Below are positions 60,128 to 64,000 of a stretch of DNA of 64,000 nt, one piece after another (position 1 is the first letter of the stretch; each line of letters starts with the position of its first letter). The stretch is from NCBI RefSeq assembly GCF_000190535.1, contig NC_015160.1, positions 930,001-994,000 on the forward strand, in the 5' to 3' direction. Source of the stretch: Odoribacter splanchnicus DSM 20712 (lineage in GTDB: Bacteria > Bacteroidota > Bacteroidia > Bacteroidales > Marinifilaceae). The position numbers and the translations under genes were made by a program. The notes under the pieces were generated by a model, which was not told the DNA's origin, did not search any database, and saw only the letters and a list, made by a program, of their open reading frames with translations.

Positions 60128-61538
60128 TTATAGTTTCCACCCTGAGATACTTTCTTGGATATTCCACAAATGAGAATAAAGTCCTTCTTGTCGGATAAGT
60201 TCATCATGCGTTCCTTCTTCCTTTATCTGTCCATTATCTAAGACGATTATCCGGTCTGCTTTCTTGATGGTTTTGAGTCTATGGGCAATGGCTATGACTG
60301 TACGGCCTTTGATAAGCGTGCCGATGGCTTTCTGTATCTCCACTTCATTTTCAGGGTCAAGCGAGGCGGTCGCTTCGTCCAGCAAAATGATTTGTGCGTC
60401 TTTCAGCATAGCACGTGCGATGGATATACGTTGCTTTTCCCCACCAGAAAGTGTACAACCACCTTCGCCTACCATCGTGTCGTATCCCTGCGGCAAGCGC
60501 ATTATGAAATCGTGGCAACAGGCTTTCTTGGCGGCAGCGATGATTTCTTCATCCATTGCATCGGTTTTACCGAAGCGGATATTGTTGCGTATCGTATCCT
60601 GAAACAGACAGACATCTTGAAAAACCATAGAGATGTGGCTCATCAGGCTTTCAGGTGCTATTTCATCCATCGGAACACCGTTGAAAAAGAGGTGTCCTTG
60701 CTGTGGATCGTAGAAACGGGCACAAAGCTTCATCACCGTGCTTTTCCCACAGTACCATCATCGTCAGTCCGGCACGAACTAACGTGATACTCAACAGGAC
60801 GAACGGCCCTAATAAGGCCTCCTGACGGATACAGGCCCGGCGAAGTTCAGCAAAGGCATCACGCAGCCGGATGAAGCGGTCGCCCAACAGATTGTAGGCT
60901 TTCATTACCCGGATGCCTTGCAGGTATTCTTCCAATCGGTTCCCGGCATTGATTTTCGCTTGGATTTGCCTGCCACTTAATTTTTTCTGTGCGCTTGTGC
61001 TTGCCCACAGAACGAGCAGGGCGAGCGGCAAGGCGGCAAACATACTGACCGCCATCCTCCAATCTATCCAGACCAACGAAACAAAAGCCAGCACAGGCAT
61101 AACCACAGCCCCCATCAATTGAGGCAAGTGGTGCGAAATTCCGGTTTCTGCCAACATGAAGTCCGTAATGAGCATGGAAGACAAATCGCCGGGGTCACGT
61201 CTGGACAAAAAACCCAATGAAAGTTTCCGCAGGTGTTCCGCCAATGCCAAACGCCCCAAAGCACTCATTTCGTATGCTCCCCTGAAATTGGCTCGGTAAG
61301 AAGCCCGTTCCGCCAAAGACATGACCAGCATATAAACAGCCATTATACCGAATATGTACCACAGGCGAGTTGTGTCAAGCGGCTGTCCGCTCCCGTCAAA
61401 CGCGCCGAAAATAATACGTACCGCTTCAATGGAAAGGCAGAACGGCACGATGTTAACCAGATTGGTAAGCATGGTATAGCCCACGGGCTTGTAAAGCCGT
61501 TCCGTATGGCCTATTGTAATATTATCGATTGCATCCAT
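60128..61538 (-). pseudogene. ABC exporter subunit broken by an internal deletion
   Basis: The upstream part (61538 to about 60745) encodes a six-helix ABC membrane domain up to VRAGLTMMVLW, after which the frame runs into noise and stops at 60663. The downstream part (to 60128) encodes the nucleotide-binding domain in another frame, starting inside Walker A (CGKSTVMKLCARFYD) and with LSGGEKQR and LLDEATASLDPENE intact. About 100-110 residues between the membrane domain and Walker A are missing. The join is near 60747 at CTGTGGG, which could have served as a short homology. It would have been the partner of the intact exporter at 61713-63512, so the heterodimer is probably dead. Confidence 0.88.
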
Positions 61539-61551
61539 ATCTTAAATCCTT

Positions 61552-61695
61552 TCATTTATGTGCTATAATATGTATCCACGATAAGCCAAAGGTGTGTGAA
61601 AGCAATTCATTCCCCGTAAAATCATCCGTCCCCAAAATCCCTGCGGGACAACTTATGTTTTGTAAAATTCTGCTCAATAAGTTCTTTTCTTTCAT
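61552..61695 (-). pseudogene. Remnant of a SAM-methyltransferase N-terminus between the ABC genes
   Basis: A 47-codon frame from ATG 61695 begins MKEKNLLSRILQNISCPAGI. It resembles the start of class I methyltransferases found beside such exporters. If one G is dropped from the GGGG at about 61650, the sequence reads GRMILRGMNCFHTPLA before stopping. It looks like a decayed, truncated copy rather than a functional peptide, but a real small protein cannot be excluded. Confidence 0.45.
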
Positions 61696-61712
61696 GATTC
61701 TTCTCTGTTTTT

Positions 61713-63512
61713 TCAATTTTTGTTCAACGTCCACTGGTAAGCATTCGTATAGGCATCCCACATATTCTTATAAACCCCTTCTGCGGTCGACAACACATCA
61801 TGTATCCCACATTGTACAATACGCCCTTCCTTCATGACGACTATCTGATGGGCGGAAACAATGGAGGAAAGGCGATGGGCTATCACAATAACCGTCTTGT
61901 TCTTTATCAACGATTGTAAAGCCATCTGCATTTTGTGTTCGTTCTCCGGATCGGCAAAAGCAGTGGCTTCGTCCAACACTAATATCGGTGCATTCTTCAA
62001 TATGGCACGTGCCACACATATCCGTTGTGCTTCACCACCGGAGAGAAACACGCCTTTGTCACCAATCCTTGTTTCGTAACCTTGTGGCAGTTTCTCAATG
62101 AAGTCATGACATTGGGCGGCCTTGGCTGCGGCTATAACCTTTTCTTTAGTGGCAACAGGAGAACCGACGGTTATGTTCTCATACAGGGTGTCATAAAACA
62201 AAAAGGTGTCTTGGAATACGAATGACACCATGTCCATCAGTTTAGCCGTGGCAATCCGGCGGATGTCCACGCCACCTATGCATATTTCCCCTTGTTCCAC
62301 ATCCCCAAAACGGGGTATCAAGTTGGCTATTGTTGATTTGCCACTCCCGGAAGGGCCTACAAGAGCAGTAATTTTCCCTTGTGGTGCGATAAAACTGACA
62401 TCATGCAGGGCTTTCGTCCGTGTTCCTTGCTCTGTATTTTCATAAGAGAACGACACATGGCGGAATTCCACACCGTAAGCGGCAGGCACCTGCGGATGCT
62501 CCGGTTCCGGCACAGGTTTCTTTTCCAATATACAGTTGATGCGGCTTACCCCTTCGTTGATGTCGCGCGTGTTGCCTCCCAAAAACGTCAGCTTATAGAC
62601 TGGCGAAGTCATGCCAGGTCCCATGATGATGAAAAATAGCCACACCGCCGCCAACGAAAGCGACTGCGGATTGGCTTGTATCAACAAAATACCCATAGGA
62701 AGAATGAACGTCACCAGTGAATTGAGCAGGACGGTAAAAGCTATCATCCCGTTCTGGTATGTGTCGCAACACTTCAAGGCAAAGATCTTGTAGGCCTGAA
62801 TCTCGGCGTTGAACTGACGAAACGAGCGGACACTCTGTCCGAAAATCTTCACCACGGGCATTCCCCGCACATATTGCACAGCGGATGCACTCATCTTTTC
62901 CTGCACGTCGTAATAGGTGGCCATGAACTCCTTTGCCCTTTTCCCCATAAAATTGGAGAATTGCAGGAACAGGCTGAGCACCACGACAACCAGACACACC
63001 AAGGCCAGCCACACATCCAGCGAGAAGAAAACAGCGAGCATCACTGCCACTGTAGCCACCACATTCACCAAATCCGGGATAGTGTGGGCGATAAAACCTT
63101 CTATCTTCTCGACATTCTGTTCCATCGTTTTTTTGATGGCTCCGGTGGAAGTGTTGCTCAGATACCCCAGCGGGAGTTTACCGATATGTTCGGACAGACG
63201 GACGCGCAAGCCGTACAGGATACGGAAAGCAGCGACATGGGAGGACATCAGGGCAGCATACAGCAATACCAGTCCGCCAACCAGTCCGCCGAATGCCGTC
63301 CATCCCCACCGTATCACGGCTTCCCCGTCTGCACCAGGAGGATTTCCGCCGTGCGACAACAGTTCTTTCAAGATTTCATAGATGGCCCAATAGGGCACAA
63401 GCATACATACTGCACTACCGGCAGACAGTAAGCCTGCCAATACAAGCAGCCCTTTCTTTTGCCCTGCAATCTCGAACAGGCAGGACAATCCTTCTTTTTT
63501 CTTAGCTTTCAT
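61713..63512 (-). CDS. ABC exporter half-transporter, intact (YbtP/IrtA-like)
   Basis: 599 residues from ATG 63512. Membrane domain about 1-320 with six helices (LLVLAGLLSAGSAVCMLVPY; VVATVAVMLAVFFSLDVWLA). The nucleotide-binding domain has Walker A GPSGSGKST near 390, LSGGEAQRICVARAI, Walker B ILVLDEATAFADPENE and a switch His in IVIAHRLSS. The DEATAFADPENE signature is typical of the YbtPQ/IrtAB-type half transporters, which move siderophores or peptides. Its partner downstream is a pseudogene. A methyltransferase gene lies upstream. Confidence 0.88.
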   Translation of the reverse strand: MKAKKKEGLSCLFEIAGQKKGLLVLAGLLSAGSAVCMLVPYWAIYEILKELLSHGGNPPGADGEAVIRWGWTAFGGLVGGLVLLYAALMSSHVAAFRILYGLRVRLSEHIGKLPLGYLSNTSTGAIKKTMEQNVEKIEGFIAHTIPDLVNVVATVAVMLAVFFSLDVWLALVCLVVVVLSLFLQFSNFMGKRAKEFMATYYDVQEKMSASAVQYVRGMPVVKIFGQSVRSFRQFNAEIQAYKIFALKCCDTYQNGMIAFTVLLNSLVTFILPMGILLIQANPQSLSLAAVWLFFIIMGPGMTSPVYKLTFLGGNTRDINEGVSRINCILEKKPVPEPEHPQVPAAYGVEFRHVSFSYENTEQGTRTKALHDVSFIAPQGKITALVGPSGSGKSTIANLIPRFGDVEQGEICIGGVDIRRIATAKLMDMVSFVFQDTFLFYDTLYENITVGSPVATKEKVIAAAKAAQCHDFIEKLPQGYETRIGDKGVFLSGGEAQRICVARAILKNAPILVLDEATAFADPENEHKMQMALQSLIKNKTVIVIAHRLSSIVSAHQIVVMKEGRIVQCGIHDVLSTAEGVYKNMWDAYTNAYQWTLNKN

Positions 63513-63557
63513 AATGGATTTAAATCATTTTTACGTAAAGCAAGCAAACAGGCTTTC

Positions 63558-64000
63558 TCATCCCTTCAGGATTCTATAGCCCAACAACGAGCTGAACCGG
63601 TAGCACAGCCGGGTCAGCCGTCCCAGTATCTGTCCGAAGAAGAAACCCCAGCGCGGGCGGAAGAACTTCATGTAATTGGCTTGTTCGATGAGTTGCAAGG
63701 CAGGTTCCCATTGCTCTACCCGGTGGCCGTCATTTATGCCTGAACGGATTTGCGCCTCGTGTTTGCGGAGCGAATCAGGTTTCACACCGTGCCGGCTCAT
63801 CATCGTGCCACATACGTCGAACCACAGTTCGCCCCCTCCGAAACGGCTTACCACGGCGTGCAGGAAAGACCTCACCTGCTTCTCGTAAAAGTACATCAGC
63901 ACGCCTTCCACGATGAAGATGAACTCTGCATCGGGGTGTCGCCGGAGCAAATCGTCCATCCAACCGGTTTCCAACAAAGACGCTGCGATATAAGCATTAC
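63558..64000 (-). CDS. Class I SAM methyltransferase (LCM/PPM1-like), partial at the right edge
   Basis: The frame ends at 63558 and stays open to the window edge (upstream codons read NAYIAASLLETGWMDDLLRR). FIVEGVLMYFYEKQVRSFLH and GELWFDVCGTMMSRHG resemble the leucine-carboxyl-methyltransferase-like group seen in Bacteroidetes export clusters. The N-terminal SAM-binding part is outside the window. The 45-base gap to the ABC exporter gene suggests one operon. Confidence 0.75.
   Translation of the reverse strand, partial: NAYIAASLLETGWMDDLLRRHPDAEFIFIVEGVLMYFYEKQVRSFLHAVVSRFGGGELWFDVCGTMMSRHGVKPDSLRKHEAQIRSGINDGHRVEQWEPALQLIEQANYMKFFRPRWGFFFGQILGRLTRLCYRFSSLLGYRILKG

Overview
The window is a piece of a Bacteroidales chromosome. 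Three things point there: Bacteroidetes-type promoters (-7 boxes of the form TAnnTTTG), a PorW/SprE-type secretion lipoprotein, and the trp gene order B-E-G-D-C-F-A. An Odoribacter- or Bacteroides-like gut species is plausible, but the genus cannot be fixed from the sequence alone.

Host left arm (1-7.1 kb, minus strand): a partial PorW/SprE TPR lipoprotein, an Mrp-type ATPase, a YgjP-like metallopeptidase, a small conserved protein, then trpA and trpF. Host right arm (42.75-64 kb): trpC, trpD, trpG, trpE and trpB, preceded by a promoter, a Trp-rich leader peptide and a terminator hairpin (a trp attenuator). Next come aroC and a SlyD-like FKBP, then on the plus strand nadB, nadC, a small lipoprotein, nadA, pheT and two secreted DUF3857/transglutaminase-like proteins. 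The far right holds a heterodimeric ABC exporter locus: one half is intact, the other is broken by an internal deletion, and methyltransferase pieces flank them.

Between trpC and trpF sits a complete Mu-like transposable prophage of about 35.7 kb (about 7,106-42,768). It is bounded by copies of AAAACGAAATGCG, three at the left end and one inverted at the right. It replaces the last codons of trpC and cuts trpFA off from the trp promoter. The early region (32.7-41.5 kb, minus) encodes an Ner-like HTH protein, MuA-type transposase, MuB-type ATPase and accessory genes. It is controlled by a repressor gene on the plus strand and an operator lying between the -33 and -7 boxes of the early promoter. 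The head genes (terminase, portal fused to MuF and a nuclease-like domain, gpG, gp37) are on the plus strand at 26.7-32.7 kb. Protease/scaffold, capsid, lysis and tail genes run on the minus strand from 26.5 kb to 8.3 kb.

The phage ends in a diversity-generating retroelement (DGR). A 123-bp template repeat lies between a reverse transcriptase and a tail-tip target gene. It differs from the variable repeat at the 3' end of the target at 14 positions, and all 14 are adenines in the template. The reverse transcriptase carries an extra C-terminal domain that resembles an OB-fold ssDNA-binding protein, and no Avd gene is seen. Next to the cassette, on the opposite strand, is a compact unit of promoter, 14-bp and 15-bp stems, a potential pseudoknot and a terminator, which looks like an undescribed small RNA. 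Other points of note: a -1 frameshift in the tail-chaperone genes, overlapping lysis genes with a u-spanin-like product, a tRNA T-arm-like hairpin in the transposase leader, and arrays of short repeats at the right end.
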